A DNA stretch of 64,000 nucleotides, from contig NZ_FMHZ01000002.1 in assembly GCF_900090315.1 (NCBI RefSeq), forward strand, positions 2,520,501 to 2,584,500. Reading direction: 5' to 3'. The position numbers and the translations under genes are program-made. Below the pieces are notes generated by a model. It was not told where the DNA came from. It worked only from the letters and a program-made list of their open reading frames with translations, and searched no databases. This document shows, piece by piece, positions 15,584 to 22,433 of the stretch (positions are counted from its first letter, which is position 1; the number at the start of each line of letters is the position of its first letter). The DNA is from Micromonospora citrea. Its GTDB lineage: Bacteria > Actinomycetota > Actinomycetes > Mycobacteriales > Micromonosporaceae.

Positions 15584-16603
15584 TCACGTCCGGCTCGGCG
15601 CGGGGAAGACGGTCGCCGCCGGAGCGGTCGCCACCGTCGGGTCGGTCGCCGCCGGGTCGGCCGTGGGGGCCGGGGCGGACGGGCCGCCCGTCGCGGCGGG
15701 ACCCGGCAGCGGCGCCAGGCCGGGCGCCGGGGTCGTGGCCGTCGGGCGCGGGCCGAACGGCGCCTGCTCCGGGCAGTACGGGTACGGGCGCAGCACCGGG
15801 TTGCCGAGCCCTCTCGGGTCCTGCAGGTCGGGGCAGTCCGGGTGGCCGAGGCGGATCGGGTCGCCGTTCTGGTCGAAGAGCCGGGCGTCGCGCACCAGCC
15901 GGCCCTCGCTGTCGTAGACGTAGACGTCCCGGACGTGGGAGTAGCGCTCATCCACCGAGATCTGCTGGTAGTCGAGGTCGCCCGAGCCGACGCGGCTGTT
16001 GAGGTCGGCCAGACCGACCAGCCCGAAGACCACCAGCACGGCGGTGCCGGCGTGCAGCAGCCGCCGCTTGGGCCGGGTCAGCCGGGGCGCGTGGTGGCCG
16101 AGCCAGATCGACGCGAGCACGCTGCCGGCGAGCAGCACCAGGCCGGCCAGCCCGCTGCCGTTGAGACTCGGTGCCAGGCCGAACCCGCCGCCGGTGGTGA
16201 GCGCCGTGACGAGCATGGCGGCCAGGTAGCCCCGCAGCACCCACCAGGCCGGCCGGAGCAGCCGGAGGAACTCGCTGGCCGAGGCGTACCCGAGGGGTGG
16301 TCCGAGTTGGACGTCCCAGCGCCGCGCCCGCGCCCGCAGCCGGTCCACGGCGACGCCCAGGCGACGGTCGACGCGCCGACCGCGGGCCGTGGCGCCGACC
16401 CCGGCGGCGGCGCGCAGCTCGGCCGCGTACGCCTCGGGCTCGCCGAGCCGTTCGACGAGGGTGCCGCCGGTGTCGGCGGCGACCTCGGCGAGGTGCTCCG
16501 GCAGGTCCTCGGTCAACTCGTCGCGGTGCGCCGGCGGCAGGTCGGCCAGTGCGGCCCGCACCCGTGCGACGTACTCCGTGATCTCCTGCCCCGTGACGGT
16601 CAT
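15584..16603 (-). CDS. HAAS-domain membrane protein, PadR partner
   Basis: The 339-residue product begins with a helical domain (residues 1-65) that carries LPPAHRDELTEDLPEHLAEV. This resembles the HAAS/DUF1700-type domain found next to PadR regulators. Four or so membrane helices follow (residues 115-215), then an outer domain with DPIRLGHPDCPDLQDP. The C-terminal 70 residues are Pro/Ala/Thr-rich. Its ATG overlaps the stop of the PadR gene (ATGA). The pair likely forms a membrane signalling or stress-response unit controlled by PadR. The ligand is unknown. Confidence 0.78.
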   Translation of the reverse strand: MTVTGQEITEYVARVRAALADLPPAHRDELTEDLPEHLAEVAADTGGTLVERLGEPEAYAAELRAAAGVGATARGRRVDRRLGVAVDRLRARARRWDVQLGPPLGYASASEFLRLLRPAWWVLRGYLAAMLVTALTTGGGFGLAPSLNGSGLAGLVLLAGSVLASIWLGHHAPRLTRPKRRLLHAGTAVLVVFGLVGLADLNSRVGSGDLDYQQISVDERYSHVRDVYVYDSEGRLVRDARLFDQNGDPIRLGHPDCPDLQDPRGLGNPVLRPYPYCPEQAPFGPRPTATTPAPGLAPLPGPAATGGPSAPAPTADPAATDPTVATAPAATVFPAPSRT

Positions 16604-16932
16604 GCCGCCATCCCCCGATCGTCGAGCAGCGCGTCCATGGTCGTGGCGAACGAGCGCCAGAGCTTGCCGCTGCGGGTGAGCTGGTCCCGGCCGGCGGCGT
16701 TGAGCGAGTAGTACTTGCGGTGCGGGCCGGATTCGCTCGGCACCACGTAGGTGGTCAGCAGGCCACCGGCGTAGAGCCGGCGCAGCGTGCCGTAGACGGA
16801 GGCGTCGCCGACCTCCTCCAGCCCGGCCTCGCGCAGCCGGCGCAGGATGTCGTAGCCGTAGCCGTCCTCCTCGCGCAGGACGGCGAGCACCGCCAGATCC
16901 AGCACGCCCTTCAACAGCTGTGTGGTATCCAC
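16600..16932 (-). CDS. PadR family transcriptional regulator
   Basis: The 110-residue protein starts at a GTG ([19 protein letters not shown]); a GTG three codons upstream is also possible. It has the PadR winged helix: [37 protein letters not shown], then [18 protein letters not shown] forming the wing. It lacks the long C-terminal dimerisation helices of larger PadR proteins, so it is a short type. PadR proteins usually repress their own operon. Here that operon is this gene plus the membrane gene translationally coupled to it. The upstream gap is unusually AT-rich for the window. Confidence 0.9.
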   Translation of the reverse strand: MDTTQLLKGVLDLAVLAVLREEDGYGYDILRRLREAGLEEVGDASVYGTLRRLYAGGLLTTYVVPSESGPHRKYYSLNAAGRDQLTRSGKLWRSFATTMDALLDDRGMAA

Positions 16933-17063
16933 GCACCGCACACTACTATTCAATGCGTAATACCGCCAACGAACCGCGCCGCGCGTCGGCCCGGTCCGCG
17001 CCCGATGACCGTCGAGCAGGCGCGGCCGCCTGGCAGACGCCGCCGCTTGGAACGCGTGCCGCG

Positions 17064-17363
17064 TCAGGCCGCGCGGCGAGCCGCGTCGTCCGCCGTCCGC
17101 AGCAGATCCCGGAGCACGTACGCCAGCGCGCGGGCCTGCGCGAGGTCGATCGGCCAACGCTCCGGCTCGTCGTCGGCGGACAACTCCAGCAGCACTCCGG
17201 ACGGGCGCAGCCGCCCCACGTCCATCTGCCAGAGCCCGGCGCGCACCTGGATCACCTCGTCCCCGCGGGGCGCCACGGGCCGCAGGCGGGACAGGTGCAG
17301 CGCGCTGGCTCCACAGCCGCTCTCGGGTACGCACCACGCCGGGTGGAGGCCTCGGATCGCCAC
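17064..17363 (-). CDS. Hypothetical protein near XRE/DUF397 pair
   Basis: The 99-residue product ([18 protein letters not shown]...) has two cysteines near the N-terminus and a hydrophobic beta-rich centre. The C-terminal helix is Ala/Arg-rich ([21 protein letters not shown]). Such proteins are common beside XRE-DUF397 pairs in Micromonosporaceae and Streptomyces, from general knowledge, but have no assigned function. It is divergent from the XRE regulator with 153 bases between them. I see no signal peptide or catalytic motif. Confidence 0.7.
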   Translation of the reverse strand: MAIRGLHPAWCVPESGCGASALHLSRLRPVAPRGDEVIQVRAGLWQMDVGRLRPSGVLLELSADDEPERWPIDLAQARALAYVLRDLLRTADDAARRAA

Positions 17364-17516
17364 GTCGTCGCTCCTCGTTCGCGTTGTGAGGGCACTGTGG
17401 GCCCACGCCGCTTCTCATCTTCGTCACCGCACGACTACGGTCGGAAGTCACGCGCGGGACACCGCTTGACGGTGGTCGGCGCGGCCCGTCACGTGAGGCC
17501 AGGTGAGCGAGGTGTG

Positions 17517-18326
17517 ATGACCGGATCGCAACTGTCGGCGTTGGAGCTGCTGGCCGGAGAGCTGCGGCGGCTGCGCGCCGAGCGCGGGCTCAGCCAGGAG
17601 GAGTTGGCCCAGCGGATCAACTACTCCGGCTCGCTGGTCGGCATGGTCGAGATCGGCCGGCGTACGCCCTCGCTCGACTTCGTCCGCCGGGCGGACGAGG
17701 CACTCGACAGCGGCGGCCTGCTCGGGCGGATCCTGCCGCTGGTCAGCCTGGAGACCGCGCCGGCCTGGTGCCGGCCGTGGGTGGCCGTCGAGCAGGAGGC
17801 GGCCACGCTGTGGTGGTTCGAGATCTCGGTCCTGCCCGGCCTCCTCCAGACCGAGGCGTACGCCCGCGCGGTCCTCGGCGGCGGTGGGCTTCACCCTTCG
17901 GAGCAGATTGAGCAGCGGGTGTCCGCCCGACTCCAGCGGCAACAGATCCTCGATCGCGCCCAGCCACCGCAACTGGTCGTGGTTCTCGACGAGGGCATCC
18001 TGCGTCGACCGGTGGCCGACCAGTTCGGGGTGATGCGCGAGCAGCTCGACCATCTGATCTCACTGGCGACACGTCCGCACGTGCACCTGCATGTCGTTCC
18101 GGCAGAGGTCGGCGTCTACCCAGGCCTTGCCGGGCCGTTCATCCTGGCCGGCTACGCCGACGGGGGTTGGGTGGCGCATCTCGACAGCCCGCTGCGCGCC
18201 CAGGTGCTGGACCGCGCCGAGGAGATTGCCAGCCTGCACCGCAGGTGGGAAAGTGTCCGCTCGGAGGCGCTGTCCCGACGGCAGTCGCTGGTGCTGATGC
18301 AGGAAGTGGCGAAGACATGGAGCTGA
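17517..18326 (+). CDS. XRE family regulator with DUF5753 domain
   Basis: The 269-residue product has an N-terminal helix-turn-helix ([19 protein letters not shown], then [19 protein letters not shown]). A large C-terminal DUF5753 domain includes [21 protein letters not shown] and [17 protein letters not shown]. Start is the ATG at 17517, as the upstream extension is not conserved-looking. Actinomycetes carry many such regulators, each paired with a DUF397 gene, which here overlaps its last 10 bases. Some of these pairs influence morphological differentiation. The target of this one is unknown. Confidence 0.92.
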   Translation: MTGSQLSALELLAGELRRLRAERGLSQEELAQRINYSGSLVGMVEIGRRTPSLDFVRRADEALDSGGLLGRILPLVSLETAPAWCRPWVAVEQEAATLWWFEISVLPGLLQTEAYARAVLGGGGLHPSEQIEQRVSARLQRQQILDRAQPPQLVVVLDEGILRRPVADQFGVMREQLDHLISLATRPHVHLHVVPAEVGVYPGLAGPFILAGYADGGWVAHLDSPLRAQVLDRAEEIASLHRRWESVRSEALSRRQSLVLMQEVAKTWS

Positions 18327-18514
18327 CCGGCGCCCGGTGGCGCAAGTCCACGCGCAGCGACAACGGCGGCGCCTCGTGCGTGGAGGTCGCCGACAACCTG
18401 CCCGGCGTGGTGCTGGTCCGCGACAGCAAGGACCGCTCGGGCCCGACGCTCTCCTTCGACCCGGTTGCCTGGTCCCGCTTCGTCACCGGCCTCGCGGAGC
18501 GTCACCCGCGCTAG
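18317..18514 (+). CDS. DUF397 domain-containing protein
   Basis: The 65-residue product carries the DUF397 pattern: [20 protein letters not shown], then [19 protein letters not shown] and WSRFV. It overlaps the XRE gene by 10 bases and is surely cotranscribed. In known pairs the DUF397 protein is small, acidic to neutral, and thought to antagonise or tune the XRE regulator. Confidence 0.92.
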   Translation: MELTGARWRKSTRSDNGGASCVEVADNLPGVVLVRDSKDRSGPTLSFDPVAWSRFVTGLAERHPR

Positions 18515-19125
18515 TCGGTGAGCAGGTTGACCACGATGCCCGCCGGGATGGACACGGCGACACCGGCGAAGAAGAACCAGAGTTGGGCGCGCTGTCCGCG
18601 TTCGTTGGTCGTCCGCACCAGGGTCTCCAGGTTCGCCAAGTCCCGGTGCACGTCGACCGGCTCGCCGGGCGGGCTGGGAGGCGCCTCCGCTTGGGCCCGG
18701 AACTGACGCCGCACCCTGCTGGTGGACGAGACGGCATCGGCGACGGTGGAACTGGGCCAACGGCGCCGTCGCCTGGACAGCGGCATCACCGGAGCGCCGG
18801 ATGACGTCGGTGGGGTGGCATGCTGCGGCGCACCGTGCGCGCCCGGCTCCCCGGGTTGGGGGTATCCGCCGCCCCGGCCGTCGCCGCCCGGGCCGTCGAC
18901 GGTCCACCGTGGGAACTCGGGCAGCTCGGCCACGACCTCCCGCCGAGCCGACAACGGTTCCGGACCACGCCCGGCGCGGAGCCACAACGCGCCGGCCAGC
19001 CCGACCAGGAGCAGGTCCGCCACCGCCGCCACGAACGACCACGGCTGCGGAAGCCCGTACGCCGCGACGCCCGTCACGCCCGCCGCCGTGACCAACACCT
19101 TGGGCGCTCTGCTCATACCCGCCAT
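18511..19125 (-). CDS. Hypothetical membrane protein
   Basis: The 204-residue protein starts at an ATG with GGAGAGGG upstream. Two hydrophobic helices lie near residues 9-47, and a third near the C-terminus (LWFFFAGVAVSIPAGIVVNLL). Between them is a long Pro/Gly/Arg-rich linker, then VDVHRDLANLETLVRTTNERGQRAQ, which may form a coiled coil. No family is recognised. It is convergent with the DUF397 gene and overlaps its stop by four bases. The end helix and a preceding coiled coil resemble small actinobacterial membrane-anchored sensors, but that is speculative. Confidence 0.65.
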   Translation of the reverse strand: MAGMSRAPKVLVTAAGVTGVAAYGLPQPWSFVAAVADLLLVGLAGALWLRAGRGPEPLSARREVVAELPEFPRWTVDGPGGDGRGGGYPQPGEPGAHGAPQHATPPTSSGAPVMPLSRRRRRWPSSTVADAVSSTSRVRRQFRAQAEAPPSPPGEPVDVHRDLANLETLVRTTNERGQRAQLWFFFAGVAVSIPAGIVVNLLTD

Positions 19126-19208
19126 CTAAGTCCCTCTCCGCCGAGCTGTCCTGCCCCTGGGCGCGCCGACCGGGACATGCCCTGGCCGGACGGGAGCGCC
19201 GCACGCCG

Positions 19209-20075
19209 TCAGGCGAGTGCGGGACAGGGCGAGACGTGGTCGGTCCGCCGGTAGCGGGCGATCGAGATGCGGGCGATCGCGCCTTGGCGGATGTCGAACC
19301 GGATGACCGCCAGCGGGTGGCCTCCCGGCGCCATGAGGGCTGCGGGGCCGCCGTCGACGACCATCGGGACGCTCGCGTGGACCCGGTCGGCGAAGTGCCG
19401 GGTCTCCTCCGCCACAGTCCGGTTGCCGTAGGCCGCGGCCGCGGCGCCGTCGGGCAGCACGTCCAGGTCGACGGTCCGCACGACGTCGGGCGCCATCAGC
19501 GCGACGAGGCGGTCGATGTCGCCGCCGCGAGCGGCGGCGAGGAAGGCGTCGACGACCCGCGCGTGGTCGACGAGCGACGGCTCCGGACCGGGGTTCCTCT
19601 CCCGCAGGCGGATCCGCGCCCGGCTGGCCAGCTTCTTCGCGGCGGCCGGCGAGGCGCCCAGCACGGCGGCGATCCGGTCGAACGGCACGGCGAACAGGTC
19701 GTGCAGCACGTAGGCCACCCGTTGGGTGGGCGTGAGCTGGCCCAGCAGCACCAGGAGGGCACGCGAGACGTCCTCGCGGCGGAGGAACTCCTCGTCGGCG
19801 GCGATCTGCTCATCGGGGACGGCCTCGGCGAGCAGTGGGAGTTCGCCACGACGGTCCCGCGCCCGCAGCTGGTCGAGACACAGCCGTGCGGTCACGGTGG
19901 TGAACCAGCCGTCCGGGTTGTCCAGCTTGCCCGGGTGGGCGGTCTGGGTGCGGAGCCAGGCGGTCTGGACGGCGTCCTCGGCGTCGTGGACGGAGCCCAC
20001 GATGCGATGAGCGAGCGAGAGCAGTCGGGGCCGGGCCGCTTCGAACTCGTCGAGCAGGTCCACGTCGTCGGTCAC
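19209..20075 (-). CDS. ECF sigma factor with SnoaL-like C-terminal domain
   Basis: The 288-residue product has sigma region 2 (ARPRLLSLAHRIVGSVHDAEDAVQTAWLR) and region 4 (LTPTQRVAYVLHDLFAVPFDRIAAVLGASPAAAKKLASRAR). A 110-residue C-terminal extension (VVDAFLAAARGGDIDRLVALMAPDVV) has the SnoaL-like fold seen in ECF41/ECF56-type and SigJ-type sigma factors. That domain regulates activity without a separate anti-sigma factor. The GTG at 20075 is chosen by homology; its ribosome site is poorly spaced, so the start is uncertain. A DoxX-like gene is divergent, the neighbour often seen for this class. Confidence 0.88.
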   Translation of the reverse strand: MTDDVDLLDEFEAARPRLLSLAHRIVGSVHDAEDAVQTAWLRTQTAHPGKLDNPDGWFTTVTARLCLDQLRARDRRGELPLLAEAVPDEQIAADEEFLRREDVSRALLVLLGQLTPTQRVAYVLHDLFAVPFDRIAAVLGASPAAAKKLASRARIRLRERNPGPEPSLVDHARVVDAFLAAARGGDIDRLVALMAPDVVRTVDLDVLPDGAAAAAYGNRTVAEETRHFADRVHASVPMVVDGGPAALMAPGGHPLAVIRFDIRQGAIARISIARYRRTDHVSPCPALA

Positions 20076-20148
20076 CTTTCGTGCGGGTGGAGCGTCAGGA
20101 CGGCCGAGCAACCGGAATCCGACGAACCCGTGCCCACAGGAGGCACCC

Positions 20149-20541
20149 ATGAGCCTACAGATCGCCCTGTCCCGCACCGACCCGCAACTGACCGCCCTGA
20201 CCATCGTCACCGCGTTGTGCATCGCGGCCAACGCGTTCATCGTCGTCGCCGACCTGGCGAAGGCACGGTTCGTCCTGGCGAACTCGGCCGAGGTGGGGCT
20301 GCGGCCGGCCGCGATTCCCTACCTCGCCGCGCTCAAGGGCGCCGGCGCGGTCGGTCTCGCGATCGGGCTCGCCGGGATCCCCGCGCTGGGGTTGGCCGCC
20401 GGCGTCGGCCTGGTCGCCTTCTTCGTCGGCGCGGTGGTGGCGCACCTCCGGGCGCGGGTCCTCCACAACATCGGGTTCCCGCTGTGCTTCCTCGCCCTGG
20501 CCGTCGGCGCACTCACCCACTTCGCGTCGGTCACCTTCTGA
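20149..20541 (+). CDS. DoxX-like family membrane protein
   Basis: The 130-residue product has four hydrophobic helices: LTALTIVTALCIAANAFIVV, AAIPYLAALKGAGAVGLAIG, ALGLAAGVGLVAFFVGAVVA and IGFPLCFLALAVGALTHF. The motif LAALKGAGAVGL and the histidine in HLRARVLHN fit the DoxX-like family. An AGGAGG-like site precedes the ATG. The gene is divergent from the ECF sigma factor, with 73 bases between the starts, so a shared bidirectional promoter is likely. The sigma factor may activate it, which is inference from the common arrangement. Confidence 0.85.
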   Translation: MSLQIALSRTDPQLTALTIVTALCIAANAFIVVADLAKARFVLANSAEVGLRPAAIPYLAALKGAGAVGLAIGLAGIPALGLAAGVGLVAFFVGAVVAHLRARVLHNIGFPLCFLALAVGALTHFASVTF

Positions 20542-20573
20542 CCGCCAGCGCCACCAGGTTGGCGCGGCCGACG

Positions 20574-20600
20574 CGGGCCGCCGTCGATCACGGCGGCCCG
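20574..20600 (+). terminator. Hairpin terminator after DoxX-like gene
   Basis: A perfect 11-bp stem with the loop CGATC lies 32 bases after the DoxX-like stop codon. Confidence 0.75.
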
Positions 20601-20621
20601 TTGACGTCACTGCCCGGCGGG

Positions 20622-20648
20622 CTACGCGAGGCTCCAGGCGATGCCGTC
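20622..20648 (-). pseudogene. Orphan copy of ppx 3' end (codons DGIAWSLA-stop)
   Basis: The minus strand reads D-G-I-A-W-S-L-A then TAG. The intact ppx gene at 21294-22247 ends D-G-I-A-W-S-L-A-A-T-S-G then TAG. The 15-mer CCAGGCGATGCCGTC is shared exactly between 20634-20648 and 21318-21332. Both copies are in the same orientation and flank the toxin-antitoxin pair. Confidence 0.7.
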
Positions 20649-20679
20649 CGGCATCTGCGACAGAATTCCTGTCGATGGC

Positions 20680-21057
20680 TCAGACATAGAGCTTGCGGAG
20701 CTCACGAGCGATGTCAGAGACCTCGGTGAGCGTGCCACCGGCCACCGACATCACGAGGGCCTCGGCCTGATCGACGTCGACATCCTGGATCGGCACCTCG
20801 TTGAGGGCCAGAAACACACGCGCCGCCGCCCAGGCGAGACGCTTGTTCCCATCGATCAGCGCGTGGTTCATGCGGACCGAGTGCAGCAGCGCGGCGGCCT
20901 TGGTCCAGAGATCGGGGTAGGCCTCCTGGCCGAACGCCACGGTGGCCGGGCGGACCACCGCCGACGAGAGCAGACCGAAGTCACGGACCTGCGGCGTCTC
21001 ACCCAACACGATCGAGGCGATCTCCATGAGATCGTCGACCTCGAGATAGTTGGTCAC
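20680..21057 (-). CDS. Death-on-curing (Doc) family toxin
   Basis: The 125-residue protein carries the Fic/Doc active-site loop HALIDGNKRLAW (H65 to about W76), the phosphate-binding segment of Doc kinases and Fic AMP-transferases. Doc of phage P1 phosphorylates elongation factor Tu and stops translation. This protein's size and the VFLALNEVPIQDVDVDQAEALVM C-terminal region are those of chromosomal Doc proteins. It overlaps the upstream antitoxin gene by four bases (ATGA), as expected for coupled expression. No inhibitory-helix motif is obvious in the toxin itself. Its activity here is inferred from family only. Confidence 0.9.
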   Translation of the reverse strand: MTNYLEVDDLMEIASIVLGETPQVRDFGLLSSAVVRPATVAFGQEAYPDLWTKAAALLHSVRMNHALIDGNKRLAWAAARVFLALNEVPIQDVDVDQAEALVMSVAGGTLTEVSDIARELRKLYV

Positions 21058-21257
21058 TCTGCCAACCGTCGCAGCAGTTCGGCGTCACGCTCGGCGACCT
21101 CCCGCGCAAGATCCCGCACGCGGGCACGATGATTGCGCGCCGAGACGTACTCCTCGACGGCCACGACGATGGTGGCGTTCATCGACCGGTGCTCCTGCTC
21201 GGCGAGCTGCTTGAGCCGTTCGTGCAGTCCGTCAGGGAGATTGACGGTGGTAACCAT
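21054..21257 (-). CDS. Ribbon-helix-helix antitoxin
   Basis: The 67-residue product has a ribbon-helix-helix fold: TVNLPDGLHERLKQLAEQEHRSMNATIVVAVEEYV. A charged helical C-terminal tail (RVRDLAREVAERDAELLRRL) follows and would bind and mask the toxin. It starts at an ATG with no Shine-Dalgarno sequence, seven bases downstream of a TATGAT element, so the message may be leaderless. It is the expected repressor of its own promoter and the partner of the adjacent Doc toxin. Confidence 0.85.
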   Translation of the reverse strand: MVTTVNLPDGLHERLKQLAEQEHRSMNATIVVAVEEYVSARNHRARVRDLAREVAERDAELLRRLAE

Positions 21258-21263
21258 ATGGAA

Positions 21264-21269
21264 ATCATA
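21264..21269 (-). promoter_or_regulatory. Candidate -10 element of toxin-antitoxin operon
   Basis: TATGAT on the minus strand ends 7 bases before the antitoxin ATG, within the most AT-rich stretch nearby. This distance puts transcription start at or near the ATG, giving a leaderless transcript. No clear -35 was identified. Confidence 0.45.
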
Positions 21270-21293
21270 CCGGCGACACGCAGGGGAAACCAC

Positions 21294-22247
21294 CTATCCC
21301 GAGGTCGCCGCCAGCGACCAGGCGATGCCGTCGAGGATGTCGTGCTCGCTGGCGACGACCGACGCCATGCCGGCCCGCTCCATGATCACCCGGAGCACCA
21401 GGGCGCCCGCGCCGATGACGTCGGCACGGCCGGGGTGCATCACCGGGATCGCGAGCCGCCGCTCCCGGCTCCTGCCCAGCAGGTCGGCCGTCACGTCGGC
21501 CACCGCCTCGTACGACACCCGGGCGTGGTGGATGCGGTCCGGGTCGTACTCCTGAAGGCCCTGGGCGATGGCGACCACGGTGGTGACCGACCCGGCGAGC
21601 CCGACCAGCGTGGCGGCCTGCCGTCCCGGCACCGCCTCCAGCGCCCGGTCGACCGCGACGGCGATGTCGGCCTGCGCGGCGGCGACCTCGTCCAGGCCCG
21701 GCGGGTCGCCGTGCAGGTGCCGCTCCGTCATCCGGACGCAGCCGATGTCCATCGAGACGGCCGCCTCGACGCCGCCGGCGCGGGTGCCCACGACGAACTC
21801 GGTCGAGCCGCCACCGATGTCGACGACCAGGTAGGGCTCGCGCGCGTCGGCGGGCAGCCCGCGCACCGCCCCGGTGAAGGAGAGCCGGGCCTCCTCGTCG
21901 CCGGTCACCACCTCGGGCGTCACGCCGAGGGTCCGCTCGACCATCTTGCGGAAGTCGGCGGCGTTGGAGGCGTCCCGGGACGCCGACGTGGCGCACATCC
22001 GGACCCGCTCCGCGCCGAGCTTCTCGATCTCGGCGGCGTAGGAGGCCAGCGCGACGCGGGTGCGCTCGATCGCCTCCGGGGCCAGCCGGCCCGTCCTGTC
22101 GACGCCCTGGCCGAGGCGGACGATCTCCATCCGCCGGCTCAGGTCGACCAGTGGCGCCTCCGGCCCGGCCGAGGGGTCGGGCAGGTCGGCGACCAGCAGT
22201 CGGATCGAGTTGGTCCCGCAGTCGATGGCGGCCACACGCGTCGTCAC
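21294..22247 (-). CDS. ppx: Ppx/GppA family exopolyphosphatase
   Basis: The 317-residue protein has the actin-fold phosphate-1 loop AAIDCGTNSIRLL, the phosphate-2 loop VVDIGGGSTEFVVG and the adenosine-like loop LAGSVTTVVAIA, all typical of Ppx/GppA. The length matches the short actinobacterial Ppx2 type, which hydrolyses polyphosphate and may act on pppGpp. In actinobacteria this gene usually follows eno-ftsB-DUF501; here it is displaced by about 8 kb. Its final residues ATSG appear added after the conserved DGIAWSLA end. A second copy of that end lies beyond the toxin-antitoxin pair. Confidence 0.92.
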   Translation of the reverse strand: MTTRVAAIDCGTNSIRLLVADLPDPSAGPEAPLVDLSRRMEIVRLGQGVDRTGRLAPEAIERTRVALASYAAEIEKLGAERVRMCATSASRDASNAADFRKMVERTLGVTPEVVTGDEEARLSFTGAVRGLPADAREPYLVVDIGGGSTEFVVGTRAGGVEAAVSMDIGCVRMTERHLHGDPPGLDEVAAAQADIAVAVDRALEAVPGRQAATLVGLAGSVTTVVAIAQGLQEYDPDRIHHARVSYEAVADVTADLLGRSRERRLAIPVMHPGRADVIGAGALVLRVIMERAGMASVVASEHDILDGIAWSLAATSG

Positions 22248-22380
22248 GGCAGCAACCCTACGTCAGCGCCGCCCGTGCCCGGCGGTCGTCCTGGGGCCGA
22301 CGGCTCGGCGGCGAGCAGCGCCGACCGCCCGCGCCGGCAGCCCCGGGGCGGCGCTCGACGAGGGCCGCGCGTGCGTTGCG

Positions 22381-22423
22381 GGGGGTGCGGACCGGCCGAC
22401 GCAGCCGGCCGGTCCGCACCCCC
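22381..22423 (-). terminator. Strong hairpin terminator after protease gene
   Basis: An 18-bp perfect stem (arms 22381-22398 and 22406-22423) with a 7-base loop starts 10 bases after the stop of the minus-strand protease gene at 22434. Confidence 0.85.
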
Positions 22424-22433
22424 GCCGGAGGCG

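Noticed and set aside
20640..20655. GATGCCG-TC-CGGCATC hairpin taken as a terminator for the Doc gene
   Set aside because: The loop is too short and the sequence is part of the duplicated ppx end.
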